Below, piece by piece: positions 1 to 8,437 of a DNA stretch of 64,000 bases. This DNA comes from an uncultured Ruminococcus sp. (GTDB lineage: Bacteria > Bacillota > Clostridia > Oscillospirales > Acutalibacteraceae), in contig CAJONB010000002.1 in the NCBI GenBank assembly GCA_905235715.1, positions 2,783 to 66,782 of the forward strand, given 5' to 3'. The first letter of the stretch is position 1; the number at the start of each line of letters is the position of its first letter. Under the pieces are notes generated by a model. The model made no database searches and was not told the DNA's origin. It saw only the letters and a list, made by a program, of their open reading frames with translations. Made by a program: the position numbers and the translations under genes.

Positions 1-414
1 GAGGACGTCGGACTGGCGTACCCGCAGATTATCCCTATTGTCAAGTCGTGCGTCGATATCGCGATGCAGGTCGGCTTTCCCGAAGCGCGGATTCCGCTTG
101 CGGACGCGGTGATCATGGTATGCCTTGCGCCGAAATCCAACTCGGGCGTCAACGCTGTTACCGCGGCGCAGGCCGACGTAAAGGCGGGACTGGGACAGGT
201 CGTTCCCCGGCAGCTCCAGAACGTTCATTTTGACGGCGAGGAGCGAGAAGAAAAGGGACAGAATTACATCTATCCCCACAACTACCCGAATCACTGGACG
301 TATCAGCAATATCTTCCGGACGACATCAAGGATCATCATTATTATCAGTACGGCGAGAACAAAACCGAACAGTCATACAAGGCGTACTGGGATAAAATCA
401 AAGGAAACGAGTAA
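1..414 (+). CDS. rarA: RarA/MgsA recombination factor, C-terminal part (5' cut by window edge)
   Basis: The frame is open from base 1 and ends at TAA 412-414, so only about the last 137 residues are present. They match the C-terminal tetramerisation region of replication-associated recombination protein A, an AAA+ ATPase acting at stalled forks: EDVGLAYPQ opens the visible part, PKSNS lies in the middle, and the family's hallmark tail with YIYPHNYPNHW and QQYLP follows. The Walker motifs lie outside the window. A strong hairpin terminator follows immediately and separates it from the convergent rpsF operon. The family call is confident; nothing can be said about its promoter. Confidence 0.9.
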   Translation, partial: EDVGLAYPQIIPIVKSCVDIAMQVGFPEARIPLADAVIMVCLAPKSNSGVNAVTAAQADVKAGLGQVVPRQLQNVHFDGEEREEKGQNYIYPHNYPNHWTYQQYLPDDIKDHHYYQYGENKTEQSYKAYWDKIKGNE

Positions 415-418
415 AGAA

Positions 419-460
419 GGGGCTGTCGCACTAAGAAATGCGATAGCCCCTATCTTTTTT
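419..460 (+). terminator. Rho-independent terminator after rarA
   Basis: GGGGCTGTCGCA pairs with TGCGATAGCCCC around an 8-nt loop, followed by TATCTTTTTT. It sits 5 bases past the rarA stop. A similar GGGGCTGTC stem occurs at 21071-21109. Confidence 0.85.
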
Positions 461-700
461 GAGTATTGAAAGACTTGATTGTTGGTGTTTGCCTCCTCGT
501 TAAGGGAGGCTGGCGGGACAATGGACACACGAGTCCGGCATCGTCCCCTACGAATACAACAAACGTTTCCGTTACAACGTAGGGGCGGATGCCTTTCCCC
601 GCCGGAGACGGCACCCCTCTGTCATCCTGCGGATGACATCCCACCGCCCGCTTGCAGAAGCGCTTCCGCTACATCCGAAGTTACGACTGCGGATAAATAC
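461..700. other. Intergenic spacer with repeat-like GC-rich segments
   Basis: No convincing gene in either strand. The segment contains a GTAGGGGCGG...CCCCGCC stretch near 571-602 and a small palindrome, GTCATCCTGCGGATGAC, near 619-635. A related GTAGGGAC...GGCCGCCCGTAC segment lies downstream of obgE (about 4766-4806), suggesting a dispersed intergenic repeat family. That is an inference from two copies. Confidence 0.4.
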
Positions 701-728
701 AAAAAGCCTCCCTGCAGTACAGGGAGGC
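701..728 (-). terminator. Terminator of the rpsF-ssb-rpsR operon
   Basis: On the minus strand a GCCTCCCTG...CAGGGAGGC-type stem (706-728) is followed by a run of T (701-705 read as A on the plus strand), 12 bases after the rpsR stop codon. Confidence 0.8.
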
Positions 729-739
729 GGGTGACTTTA

Positions 740-973
740 TCAGTCAGATGTGTAAGGTAAGAGTGCAAGATGACGCGCACGCTTGATAGCTACGGTCAGC
801 TCGCGCTGATGTGCCGCGCAGGTGCCGGTGACACGGCGGGGCAGAATCTTTGCGCGCTCGGACATATAGCGGCGAAGTCTTGCGATATCCTTATAGTCGA
901 TATTCTCGACCTTATCTACACAGAAGCCGCATACCTTGCGACGGCGTCTGTTACCCATAGGTCTGTCAGCCAT
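740..973 (-). CDS. rpsR: 30S ribosomal protein S18
   Basis: 77-residue small-subunit protein that pairs with S6 on the platform of the 30S subunit. The family signature is clear: KVCGFC near the start, [20 protein letters not shown] in the middle and the basic [20 protein letters not shown] block. An upstream in-frame ATG at 991 is not used as the start because AAAGGAGA lies between it and the ATG at 973, ideally spaced for the latter. Last gene of the rpsF-ssb-rpsR operon, the usual bacterial order, and followed by a terminator. Confidence 0.95.
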   Translation of the reverse strand: MADRPMGNRRRRKVCGFCVDKVENIDYKDIARLRRYMSERAKILPRRVTGTCAAHQRELTVAIKRARHLALLPYTSD

Positions 974-1045
974 GGTGAGGTCTCCTTTCATAATATAAAA
1001 AGGTTCATGCAGCGGACGAGCAATGCTCTCCCCTACAAATCATTC

Positions 1046-1531
1046 TTAAAACGGTAAATCGTCATCCAGGGGCATTACCTGGAAATCGTCGGCGGAGCCT
1101 GCGGAATATGCCTCGGGCTGCGGCTGGGGCTGAGCTGCGGGAGCTGCCTGTGAGCCGTAGTCGTTATTGCGGGAGGGCTGGGCATAATTGCCATACGCGG
1201 AGGTAGAATCTCTGCGCTCGCCGGTAAAGCTGATGTTATCGGCGACAACCTCGATTGCGGTGCGGTTCTGTCCGTCCTTCGTCTGATACTGACGCGACTG
1301 GAGCTGACCGTCAATAGCAATCAGAGAACCCTTCGAAAAATTGCGGCATACAAACTCTGCCGAGCTGCGCCATGCGACGATATCAAAGAAATCCGCCTGA
1401 CGCTCCGCGCCGGCCTTCACATAGCTGCGATCTACAGCAATACGGAATGACGTCACGGAAATGCCTGTATTGGTTGTCTTTAACTCGGGGTCGGCAACAA
1501 GGCGACCCATTAATACTACTCTGTTTAACAT
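1046..1531 (-). CDS. ssb: Single-stranded DNA-binding protein
   Basis: 161-residue SSB that coats single-stranded DNA in replication, repair and recombination. The OB-fold covers about residues 1-105 (MLNRVVLMGRLVADPELK at the start; FFDIVAWR in the middle). A Gln/Pro/Ala-rich disordered linker follows, ending in the conserved acidic tip DDDLPF that recruits partner proteins. AAAGGA lies 9 bases before the ATG. It sits between rpsF and rpsR and is probably co-transcribed from the promoter near 2125-2153. Confidence 0.96.
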   Translation of the reverse strand: MLNRVVLMGRLVADPELKTTNTGISVTSFRIAVDRSYVKAGAERQADFFDIVAWRSSAEFVCRNFSKGSLIAIDGQLQSRQYQTKDGQNRTAIEVVADNISFTGERRDSTSAYGNYAQPSRNNDYGSQAAPAAQPQPQPEAYSAGSADDFQVMPLDDDLPF

Positions 1532-1580
1532 AACTAAAATCCTTTCGTTCCGACTTGCGTCGTAATAATCACTTATTCAA

Positions 1581-2027
1581 TTAATCTGCGGCTTCTTCGG
1601 CAGCTTCTTCAACAGCCTCGGCAGCTTCTTCAACAGCCTCGACAGCTTCTTCAACAGCCTCGACAGCTTCTTCGACTGCTTCCTCGACTGCTTCCTCAAC
1701 CTCGGATTCTTCCTTAGCGGCAACAATCTCAGCGTCGTCGGGCTTGCGGATAATCAATGAACGCATAACGCCGTCGGTAATCTTGTAGATACGATCCAGC
1801 TCTGCGGGAAAATCGGGCTCAGCCTCAAAGTTCATCAGAACGTAGTAGCCCTCTGACTCCTTGTTGATGAGATAAGCCAGCTTGCGCTTGCCCCATTCGT
1901 CAACACTCTGCAGAGTAGCGTTCTTCTCGATAAGATTCTTGAACTTCTCGATGATAGCCTGGATACCTTCCTCGCCCTGCTTCATTGAAATCACCATTAC
2001 GGTCTCGTAATTAGCCTTCAATGCCAT
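1581..2027 (-). CDS. rpsF: 30S ribosomal protein S6 with long acidic repeat tail
   Basis: 148-residue S6, partner of S18 on the 30S platform. Residues 1-95 are a normal S6 fold (MALKANYETVMV, then WGKRKLAYLINKESEGYYVL). The last about 45 residues are an almost pure Glu/Ala/Val tail built from a repeating EEAVEAV-like unit, encoded by tandem 21-bp repeats at about 1590-1700. The start is the ATG at 2027 because AGGAGG lies just upstream; the longer open frame to 2078 overlaps the 5' leader hairpin. First gene of rpsF-ssb-rpsR, driven by a strong sigma-A promoter. Confidence 0.94.
   Translation of the reverse strand: MALKANYETVMVISMKQGEEGIQAIIEKFKNLIEKNATLQSVDEWGKRKLAYLINKESEGYYVLMNFEAEPDFPAELDRIYKITDGVMRSLIIRKPDDAEIVAAKEESEVEEAVEEAVEEAVEAVEEAVEAVEEAAEAVEEAAEEAAD
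1585..1705 (-). repeat. Tandem 21-bp repeat encoding the acidic tail of S6
   Basis: About four imperfect copies of a 21-bp unit (plus-strand form ACAGCTTCTTCAACAGCCTCG) in frame inside rpsF. Copies differ at a few positions only (for example GGCAGC versus GACAGC). Such repeats can expand or contract in multiples of seven residues without breaking the gene. Confidence 0.75.
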
Positions 2028-2052
2028 GTTTACACCTCCTCTTGGACTAGTG

Positions 2053-2076
2053 GCGCCACACTGATCAATGCGGCGC
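2053..2076 (-). promoter_or_regulatory. Leader hairpin upstream of rpsF, possible S6:S18 autoregulatory element
   Basis: In the rpsF 5' leader the minus strand reads GCGCCGC, a 10-nt loop, then GTGGCGC. Many bacteria control rpsF operons by binding of the S6:S18 dimer to a leader hairpin containing a CCG element; a CCG is present here at the top of the stem. Assignment is by position and the CCG only, so it remains tentative. Confidence 0.45.
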
Positions 2077-2124
2077 AAGGTTAATATAATCGGTTACGGG
2101 CATAGTTGCACACATAACATGAGT

Positions 2125-2153
2125 ATTATATCGGAAAGATGCGCAAATGTCAA
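2125..2153 (-). promoter_or_regulatory. Sigma-A promoter of rpsF-ssb-rpsR
   Basis: Perfect TTGACA (2153-2148) and TATAAT (2130-2125) separated by 17 bases. Predicted transcript start near 2118, giving a leader of roughly 90 bases with the hairpin above. Confidence 0.9.
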
Positions 2154-2164
2154 GAAAAATCTAT

Positions 2165-3064
2165 TTAATTTGTAAATCCCAGCCCCGAAATTGCCGTCGC
2201 GTTCGTCGTAATCACAAAGGCTTCCGGGTCGGCTGAGATGATGTGACCCTTGACGCGGTAGACGTCGCGCGTGTGCGTCGCGCAGAGAATCACGCCCTTC
2301 GGCGTTCCGGAATAGCCGCCGCGTGCGGACAGTACGGTCACTCCCCTATCCACGTCATGCGTCAGATGCTCCGCCATGCTGTCGGGGTCGGCAGTAATAA
2401 TAATCAGCAGCTTACCGTTATCGCGTGAAAAGCCGAATACCACCGCGTCTATCAGCTTTGATGACACAAAAATCGCGATAATCGCATACAGGCCCGATTC
2501 CAAACTATGATAGATGATTGTCGACAAAGTGATAACGATTGCGTCCGCTATCAGGATGATGCTGCCAACGCTGAGAAAGGGAAATTTATCGTGTAAATTG
2601 CGCCCGATAATATCGGTGCCTCCTGTGCTTCCTCCGCGCAAAAAGATGATTCCCAAGCCGGTTCCGCTGAGGATTCCGCCGAATATGGCAGCGATTAATT
2701 TATCTCCTGTGTAATGTATCGGCAAGAGGGTGAAAACGTCGATAAAAGCGGACACAAGAGTGCTGGCGATAACCGTACGAATAATAAACCGCGTTCCGCT
2801 TTTGATAGCGCCCCAGATAAACAGCGGGATATTCAGAATCAGCGAGGTCGCACCTATCGGAACGTAAATCAGATAGTGCAGCAGGGTCGCGATACCGGTG
2901 ATTCCGCCGGGTGCGATTTGGTTCGGCGCGGTAAAAAATTCAACCGACAGCGCATAGACCGCCGCGCCGAAAATTATCATCAGATAATCGAGAATCTCAG
3001 CGCCTATCGCAGGGAATCTCCTGTGAGAATCCTGCAGAAATCTTGCTCCGTCGGTTGTCATCAT
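2165..3064 (-). CDS. YitT-family membrane protein (DUF161/DUF2179)
   Basis: 299 residues. The N-terminal about 210 residues hold five to six membrane segments of the YitT_membrane type, with family motifs ITGIATLLHYL and RGGSTGGTDIIGR. The C-terminal about 80 residues form the soluble DUF2179 domain (GVTVLSARGGYSG; later IISADPEAFV). Family function is unproven. It starts 3 bases after mrnC stops, so it is the last gene of the obgE-mrnC-yitT unit. Confidence 0.9.
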   Translation of the reverse strand: MMTTDGARFLQDSHRRFPAIGAEILDYLMIIFGAAVYALSVEFFTAPNQIAPGGITGIATLLHYLIYVPIGATSLILNIPLFIWGAIKSGTRFIIRTVIASTLVSAFIDVFTLLPIHYTGDKLIAAIFGGILSGTGLGIIFLRGGSTGGTDIIGRNLHDKFPFLSVGSIILIADAIVITLSTIIYHSLESGLYAIIAIFVSSKLIDAVVFGFSRDNGKLLIIITADPDSMAEHLTHDVDRGVTVLSARGGYSGTPKGVILCATHTRDVYRVKGHIISADPEAFVITTNATAISGLGFTN

Positions 3065-3067
3065 GTA

Positions 3068-3475
3068 TCACGCTTTACTGTTTGATATATAATTCAGTAT
3101 GAGCGCGAAAAGTTCTTTTATGCGTTCCTTGTCACCCTTCAGGTACAGATAGCCGAACAATGCCTCCAGACCCGTGGCGGCATGATAATCGGAAAGGGTC
3201 GAGTGCTTCGACGCGGAATTGACCTTGGCATTTCTTCCGCGCTTGTAGACCTCTGCTTCCTCCTCGGTCAGTATGGGAAGCAGGATTTTCGCAAATTCCG
3301 CCTGACTTTTGCAGTTGACCATCTTGACCTTCAGCCCGTTCAGCTCGCCGACGTGTGCCGAGCTTTCTGTTACAAGATGCTCCCGCACCAGTAAATCAAA
3401 CACGCCGTCGCCGACAAACGCGAGATTCAGGGTCGGGATCGCGTTCAGCTTGGATTTATCTTCAAAATTCTGCAT
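3068..3475 (-). CDS. mrnC: Mini-ribonuclease III
   Basis: 135-residue RNase III-like nuclease lacking a dsRNA-binding domain; in Bacillus it matures 23S rRNA. Visible signatures are NLAFVGDGVFDLLVREH (the acidic catalytic loop, with Asp in place of the usual Glu-rich RNase III signature as in Mini-III), VNCKSQA, and the DYHAATGLEALFGYLYL segment that supplies the second acidic cluster. The ATG at 3475 lies 4 bases beyond the obgE stop; longer frames would overlap obgE heavily. Downstream is yitT. Confidence 0.92.
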   Translation of the reverse strand: MQNFEDKSKLNAIPTLNLAFVGDGVFDLLVREHLVTESSAHVGELNGLKVKMVNCKSQAEFAKILLPILTEEEAEVYKRGRNAKVNSASKHSTLSDYHAATGLEALFGYLYLKGDKERIKELFALILNYISNSKA

Positions 3476-3479
3476 AGCA

Positions 3480-4760
<1,281 letters not shown>

Positions 4761-4810
4761 TCATGTAGGGACATACACGTCCGCGGACGACCGGTGGCCG
4801 CCCGTACAAA

Positions 4811-4840
4811 TAAAAATAAGGGCGGTTACTTAAACCGCCC
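4811..4840 (-). terminator. Terminator between rpmA and obgE
   Basis: GGGCGGTT/AACCGCCC stem with a short loop 8 bases after the rpmA stop, followed on the minus strand by TTATTTTTATT. It should reduce obgE transcription relative to the ribosomal genes. Confidence 0.8.
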
Positions 4841-4847
4841 ATCATCA

Positions 4848-5132
4848 TTACTGCTCAACAGGATAAACGCTGGCGCGCTTTCTGTCCTTGCCCATACGCT
4901 CGAAACGGACAACGCCGTCTACCTTAGCGAAGAGAGAATCATCAGAGCCGCGACCGACATTGTTGCCGGGATGGATATGAGTGCCTCTCTGCTTGACGAG
5001 AATGTTGCCTGCCAGTACATACTGACCGTCGGCACGCTTTACGCCAAGACGCTTGGACTCGGAATCACGACCGTTCTTCGTTGAACCCATACCTTTTTTA
5101 TGAGCGAATAACTGAAGATTTATTTTAAGCAT
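4848..5132 (-). CDS. rpmA: 50S ribosomal protein L27 precursor
   Basis: 94 residues. The first nine, MLKINLQLF, followed by AHKKG, form the Firmicutes-type N-terminal extension that the protease Prp removes after Phe9 before L27 can work in the ribosome. The mature part carries the basic family core ([17 protein letters not shown]; later [10 protein letters not shown]). The protease gene lies directly upstream in the same operon, which agrees with the known processing pathway. Confidence 0.96.
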   Translation of the reverse strand: MLKINLQLFAHKKGMGSTKNGRDSESKRLGVKRADGQYVLAGNILVKQRGTHIHPGNNVGRGSDDSLFAKVDGVVRFERMGKDRKRASVYPVEQ

Positions 5133-5136
5133 TACC

Positions 5137-5454
5137 TTACACCTCCGAATATGTTACTTTAATATACTTTGGATACTGCTCCGCGAGGGAGCTGAGATGG
5201 AGCTTCAAGCCCTGCATGACATCATCACAGCGCCGAGCCTCCTGTTCAGTCTTTAGCTTCAGGTACATATCGCCGTCCTCCGCGGTCAGCTCAGGCTGAA
5301 TACCGATTACCTCTGTAATCAGATTCGCCGTCATGTATGCCGCGCTGGACACGCCCGCACAGATAACCTCGGGGCCGTCGGGATTTACATCCGAATGACC
5401 GGTGATATGAAAGCCGTAAACAGGCTCAGACCCGAAAAACTCGACTGTAATCAT
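5137..5454 (-). CDS. prp: Ribosomal-processing cysteine protease Prp
   Basis: 105 residues. The family catalytic pair is visible as GHS (His20) and ICAGVS (Cys32), 12 residues apart as in characterised Prp. It cuts the N-terminal extension from L27, encoded by the next gene. Its ATG shares a base with the rplU stop, so rplU, prp and rpmA are translated from one message. Confidence 0.93.
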   Translation of the reverse strand: MITVEFFGSEPVYGFHITGHSDVNPDGPEVICAGVSSAAYMTANLITEVIGIQPELTAEDGDMYLKLKTEQEARRCDDVMQGLKLHLSSLAEQYPKYIKVTYSEV

Positions 5455-5762
5455 CAGGCGTTGATTGCCTTGATTTCAACCTTTGTGTAAGGCTGTCTGT
5501 GGCCGATTCTACGCTTCTCACCCTTCTTGGGCTTGTAGGTATCGACATAAATCTTCTTGGTCTTGCCGGTCTTGATGACCTCGCCGGTGACCTTGGCGCC
5601 CTTTACATAAGGAGTGCCTGCCTTGATACCGTCGTCGGTGGAAACAGCAACAACGTCGAACTCAACTGTCGCGCCGTCCTCTGCATTGAGCTTTTCAATG
5701 TAGATAACGTCGTTCTGCTCGACCTTATACTGCTTACCGCCGGTCTCGATTACTGCGAACAT
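5454..5762 (-). CDS. rplU: 50S ribosomal protein L21
   Basis: 102-residue L21, a 23S rRNA-binding protein. It opens MFAVIETGGKQYKVE and ends with the RRIGHRQPYTKV block typical of the family. First gene of rplU-prp-rpmA, preceded by a perfect sigma-A promoter and a structured leader. Confidence 0.97.
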   Translation of the reverse strand: MFAVIETGGKQYKVEQNDVIYIEKLNAEDGATVEFDVVAVSTDDGIKAGTPYVKGAKVTGEVIKTGKTKKIYVDTYKPKKGEKRRIGHRQPYTKVEIKAINA

Positions 5763-5843
5763 TTTATCATTCCTTTTATTCAGACTCGCTACTCGTCGGG
5801 TGTCAGTGCGGACGCACTGCGCTTCAAACCCACAGTATGCGGC
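5763..5843 (-). promoter_or_regulatory. L21-type leader RNA upstream of rplU
   Basis: The roughly 80-base leader between promoter and rplU reads AAGCCGCATACTGTGGGTTT, then a GCGCAGTGCG TCC GCACTG stem. Firmicutes rplU messages are known to carry an L21 leader of this size and position, used for ribosomal-protein autoregulation. Position and the CCGCA..TGTGGGTTTGAAG stretch fit; I could not run a covariance model. Confidence 0.6.
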
Positions 5844-5849
5844 TTATAT

Positions 5850-5878
5850 ACTATAGCATAACAGGTGTAGATTGTCAA
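5850..5878 (-). promoter_or_regulatory. Sigma-A promoter of rplU-prp-rpmA
   Basis: TTGACA (5878-5873) and TATAGT (5855-5850) with 17-base spacing. The -35 box contains the TGA stop of the upstream membrane-protein gene, so the two units are packed with no spare sequence. Confidence 0.88.
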
Positions 5879-6360
5879 GAATTATTTTCCTCTTCTTCCC
5901 CATCCGCGCGATTTGCTCCCGGCAGGTTCTGTCTGCCGTAGAGTATCAAGCAAGCAGACATCAGCAGATTGAGAATCAGCGCAATCACGGCAAGGATATC
6001 GCCGAAGCCCATAATGAAAATCGACACAATATCCGTCAGCGTCACCACTGCATAGGCAATAAAGCCAATAATATTCTGCACCCTGTTCTCGGGGAGTATC
6101 AGGAAGCTCGCGGGACAGCCGAGCGACAGCACAACGACAAAGCAGATAAATACCGCCAGTCCCGCCGACCAGCTCTTCATGAACATCAGCGACTGAAACG
6201 CAACCTCAACGGATGGCGCAAAGGCGGTCAATCCTGCAACGCCCATCAGTAAAGACAGCACCGCCGCAAGCAGCTTGACGATCAGCCAGACCGTCAGCGT
6301 TACCTTTACCGCTGTTTTCCACGCGGGTTTATTCAGCCGTTCCGCCATTTTGAATCTCAT
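5875..6360 (-). CDS. Small hypothetical membrane protein
   Basis: 161 residues with four predicted hydrophobic segments (about 18-45, 62-80, 90-112, 118-140) and an acidic tail ending EEEENNS. No family recognised. It overlaps the 3' end of folD by about 30 bases, with AAGG before the ATG at 6360 (a second ATG at 6348 is possible). This suggests translational coupling at the end of lgt-folD-this gene. The product is likely an integral inner-membrane protein; no catalytic motif seen. Confidence 0.7.
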   Translation of the reverse strand: MRFKMAERLNKPAWKTAVKVTLTVWLIVKLLAAVLSLLMGVAGLTAFAPSVEVAFQSLMFMKSWSAGLAVFICFVVVLSLGCPASFLILPENRVQNIIGFIAYAVVTLTDIVSIFIMGFGDILAVIALILNLLMSACLILYGRQNLPGANRADGEEEENNS

Positions 6361-7189
6361 ACGCCTTGAGCGTGTTCTGCATCAGCATCGCAATCGTCAT
6401 CGGTCCGACGCCGCCGGGCACGGGGGTGATATAAGAACATTTTTCCGCTACGGAATTAAAATCAACATCGCCGCACAGCTTGCCGTTTTCGTCACGGTTC
6501 ATGCCGACGTCGATAACAACCGCGCCGTCCTTGACCATACCGGCGGTGACGAACTTCGCCTTACCGACAGCGGCGACCAGAATATCGGCGTTCTTCGTCA
6601 GCTCCGCAAGCTTCTGCGTGCGGCTGTGGGTCATCACGACCGTGCCGTTCTCATGGAGCAGCAGCATTGCCATCGGCTTGCCGACAATATTGGAGCGTCC
6701 GATTACCACGCAATTTTTTCCCTCGACGGAAATCTGATAATATTTCAGCATTTCCATCACGCCCGCAGGCGTACAGGGCAAGAAGTCGTAGTCGCCGATC
6801 ATAATCTTGCCGACGTTGATTTCCGAGAACGCGTCAACGTCCTTTTTGACGTCGATAGCGGCAATCACCGCCTTATCGTCGATGTGCTTCGGCACGGGAA
6901 GCTGACAGAGAATCCCGTTGACGTCCTCTCTGCCGTTCAGCTCATGAATCAGCGCAATCAGCTCCTCCTGCGTTGTGCTTTCGGGCAGGGCATATTCCAG
7001 ACTGCGGAAGCCGACATACTCGCAGGCTTTCTTCTTATTATTGACATATACGCGTGAGGCGGGGTCGTCGCCGACGATAATGACCGCGAGGGTGATTTCC
7101 TTCCCCTGTTCCCTGTATACGGCAACCTCATCGCGGATTCTGTCCTTAACGCTCTGTGAAACGAGCTTTCCGTCCATTAACTGATACAT
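6329..7189 (-). CDS. folD: Bifunctional methylenetetrahydrofolate dehydrogenase/cyclohydrolase
   Basis: 286 residues. It interconverts 5,10-methylene- and 10-formyl-tetrahydrofolate with NADP. Signatures are YVNNKKKACEYVGF with the catalytic Lys, QLPVPKHID, the cofactor-loop IGRSNIVGKPMAMLL and the closing TPVPGGVGPMTIAML. The ATG at 7189 is chosen over 7198 because the AAGGG is 9 bases from the former and abuts the latter. It begins just after the lgt stop. Confidence 0.96.
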   Translation of the reverse strand: MYQLMDGKLVSQSVKDRIRDEVAVYREQGKEITLAVIIVGDDPASRVYVNNKKKACEYVGFRSLEYALPESTTQEELIALIHELNGREDVNGILCQLPVPKHIDDKAVIAAIDVKKDVDAFSEINVGKIMIGDYDFLPCTPAGVMEMLKYYQISVEGKNCVVIGRSNIVGKPMAMLLLHENGTVVMTHSRTQKLAELTKNADILVAAVGKAKFVTAGMVKDGAVVIDVGMNRDENGKLCGDVDFNSVAEKCSYITPVPGGVGPMTIAMLMQNTLKAYEIQNGGTAE

Positions 7190-7194
7190 AGCTA

Positions 7195-8073
7195 TCATCC
7201 CTTCGCTGTGGATTTTTTCTGTGATTGCTTCGGTTGTTTTTTCTTCGGCTGATAATTGCGCATACCGTCGTCCTTATTGCGGTTGATAATCAGCATCACG
7301 ATTCCGACGACAAAGAGTATCGCCGACAATACCTGCGACGCTCTGAAAGTTACGCCGAACACTGTCCAGTAAAGGCTGTCGGTGCGGAGGCCTTCGACAA
7401 TCATGCGTTCAAAGCCGTACCAAACAAGGTAGAGATAGAATATCTCGCCGTGGTATTTCTGGAACTTGCGGTTAAAGATATGCAGGAACACAAAGCCCAG
7501 CGCGCACCATACCGATTCATAAAGGAAGCACGGATGTACCGCGACCACCTTGCCGTCAATAACGGTATTCTCGCTGATCATACGGAACAGCGTGTCAGTT
7601 TCTCTGCCGAACGCCTCCTGGTTAAAGAAGTTGCCCCAGCGTCCGATTGCCTGACCGATCAAAAAGCCAATCATCGCGATATCGAGCAGCGGCAGAAACT
7701 TATGCTTGCGGATTTTTGCCATAATCAAGCCACCCGCCAGTCCGCCGATGATTGCGCCGTAGATAGCAATACCGCCGTCGCGGATATTGAAAATCTCGCC
7801 CCAGTCGCCCGCGTAACGATCCCATTCCGACAGGACATAGTACGCACGCGCGCCGATGACCGCGGTAATGATACCGACAATCACACAGTCAAAGAGCTTG
7901 TTGCGATCGACGCCGAATCTGTCGGCGTTCACATACGCGTAGACAGCCGCCAGCAGCAGACCCGTCGCAATCAGAATACCGTACCAGTAGACATTGAACG
8001 AGCCGATGGAAAACGCGACGCGGTTAATCACTAAATCATTGATTCCCAGTCCGGGAAAAGATACATGAAACAT
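7195..8073 (-). CDS. lgt: Prolipoprotein diacylglyceryl transferase
   Basis: About 292 residues, polytopic membrane enzyme that adds diacylglycerol to the lipobox cysteine of prolipoproteins. Family landmarks are visible: YGILIATG near the start, GRWGNFFNQEAFG with the essential Arg/Asn region, HPCFLYES, and YGFERMIVEGLRTDSL. The ATG at 8073 sits 7 bases from GAGG; the ATG at 8079 would be too close. Its products would include the lipoproteins at 41700 and 63233. A sigma-A promoter at 8129-8157 drives lgt-folD. Confidence 0.95.
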   Translation of the reverse strand: MFHVSFPGLGINDLVINRVAFSIGSFNVYWYGILIATGLLLAAVYAYVNADRFGVDRNKLFDCVIVGIITAVIGARAYYVLSEWDRYAGDWGEIFNIRDGGIAIYGAIIGGLAGGLIMAKIRKHKFLPLLDIAMIGFLIGQAIGRWGNFFNQEAFGRETDTLFRMISENTVIDGKVVAVHPCFLYESVWCALGFVFLHIFNRKFQKYHGEIFYLYLVWYGFERMIVEGLRTDSLYWTVFGVTFRASQVLSAILFVVGIVMLIINRNKDDGMRNYQPKKKQPKQSQKKSTAKG

Positions 8074-8092
8074 AAGCATACCTCTATATAAT

Positions 8093-8116
8093 GTGCGGGT
8101 TCAAGTCCCGTCACTC
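8093..8116 (+). pseudogene. Stranded 3' fragment of a tRNA-Leu gene (T-arm and acceptor strand)
   Basis: GTGCGGGTTCAAGTCCCGTC followed by ACTC is a complete T-arm (GCGGG/CCCGT around TTCAAGT) plus CACTC, which would pair with the GAGTG of the tRNA-Leu 5' end at 8279-8283. No tRNA body precedes it. It lies in the 5' leader of lgt, so the lgt message contains its antisense. Confidence 0.7.
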
Positions 8117-8128
8117 AATAACAAACGT

Positions 8129-8157
8129 ATTATAGCACAGCGCTCTGTGTCATTCAA
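8129..8157 (-). promoter_or_regulatory. Promoter of lgt-folD
   Basis: TTGAAT (8157-8152) and TATAAT (8134-8129), 17-base spacing, about 45 bases before the lgt start region. Confidence 0.75.
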
Positions 8158-8232
8158 GCACAAAACTCCCTAAAAAAGACGATTGCAATACAATTTTTTG
8201 CAACAAATTTTCAGCATTGAGAAAAATTGATA

Positions 8233-8261
8233 TTGACAATTGAAGATAAAAATGATATAAT
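8233..8261 (+). promoter_or_regulatory. Promoter of the tRNA-Leu locus
   Basis: TTGACA (8233-8238) and TATAAT (8256-8261), 17-base spacing, placing the start about 8 bases before the tRNA 5' end. Confidence 0.88.
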
Positions 8262-8276
8262 TCGACTGTTCGATAT

Positions 8277-8356
8277 GCGAGTGTGCTGGAATAGGCAGAC
8301 AGGCACGTTTGAGGGGCGTGTGTCTTTGACGTACGGGTTCAAGTCCCGCACCACTT
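8277..8356 (+). tRNA. tRNA-Leu(GAG) with a mismatched acceptor stem
   Basis: The 5' part is a normal class II tRNA-Leu: GCGAGTG acceptor strand, TG at positions 8-9, CTG/CAG D-stem, anticodon stem CACGT/GCGTG around TTGAGGG (anticodon GAG at 8311-8313), a short GTC-TTT-GAC variable arm and TTCAAGT T-loop. The 3' acceptor strand after CCCGC reads ACCACTT, which does not pair with GCGAGTG; the expected CACTCGC is absent, although CACTC occurs in the stray fragment at 8093-8116. The T-stem also has an A-C mismatch at its base. Promoter and terminator are intact. It is either a recombined, probably non-functional gene or an assembly fault. Confidence 0.65.
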
Positions 8357-8360
8357 CAGG

Positions 8361-8390
8361 AAGGGATATCCGCTTGGATATCCCTTTCAT
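8361..8390 (+). terminator. Terminator after tRNA-Leu
   Basis: AAGGGATATCC-GCTT-GGATATCCCTT hairpin, a perfect 11-bp stem, followed by a weak T-rich stretch. The next gene starts 50 bases later without an obvious promoter, so some readthrough is likely. Confidence 0.8.
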
Positions 8391-8437
8391 CTTGGTAACA
8401 GCAAAAATCCCGTTGAGACACTTTTAGGAGAATGTAC

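Noticed and set aside
8093-8116. T-box or other riboswitch in the lgt leader
   Set aside because: The conserved piece is simply a tRNA T-arm in antisense; no T-box bulge or specifier stem seen.
8227-8427. Open frame across the tRNA-Leu locus
   Set aside because: It coincides with promoter, tRNA and terminator; no protein-like composition.
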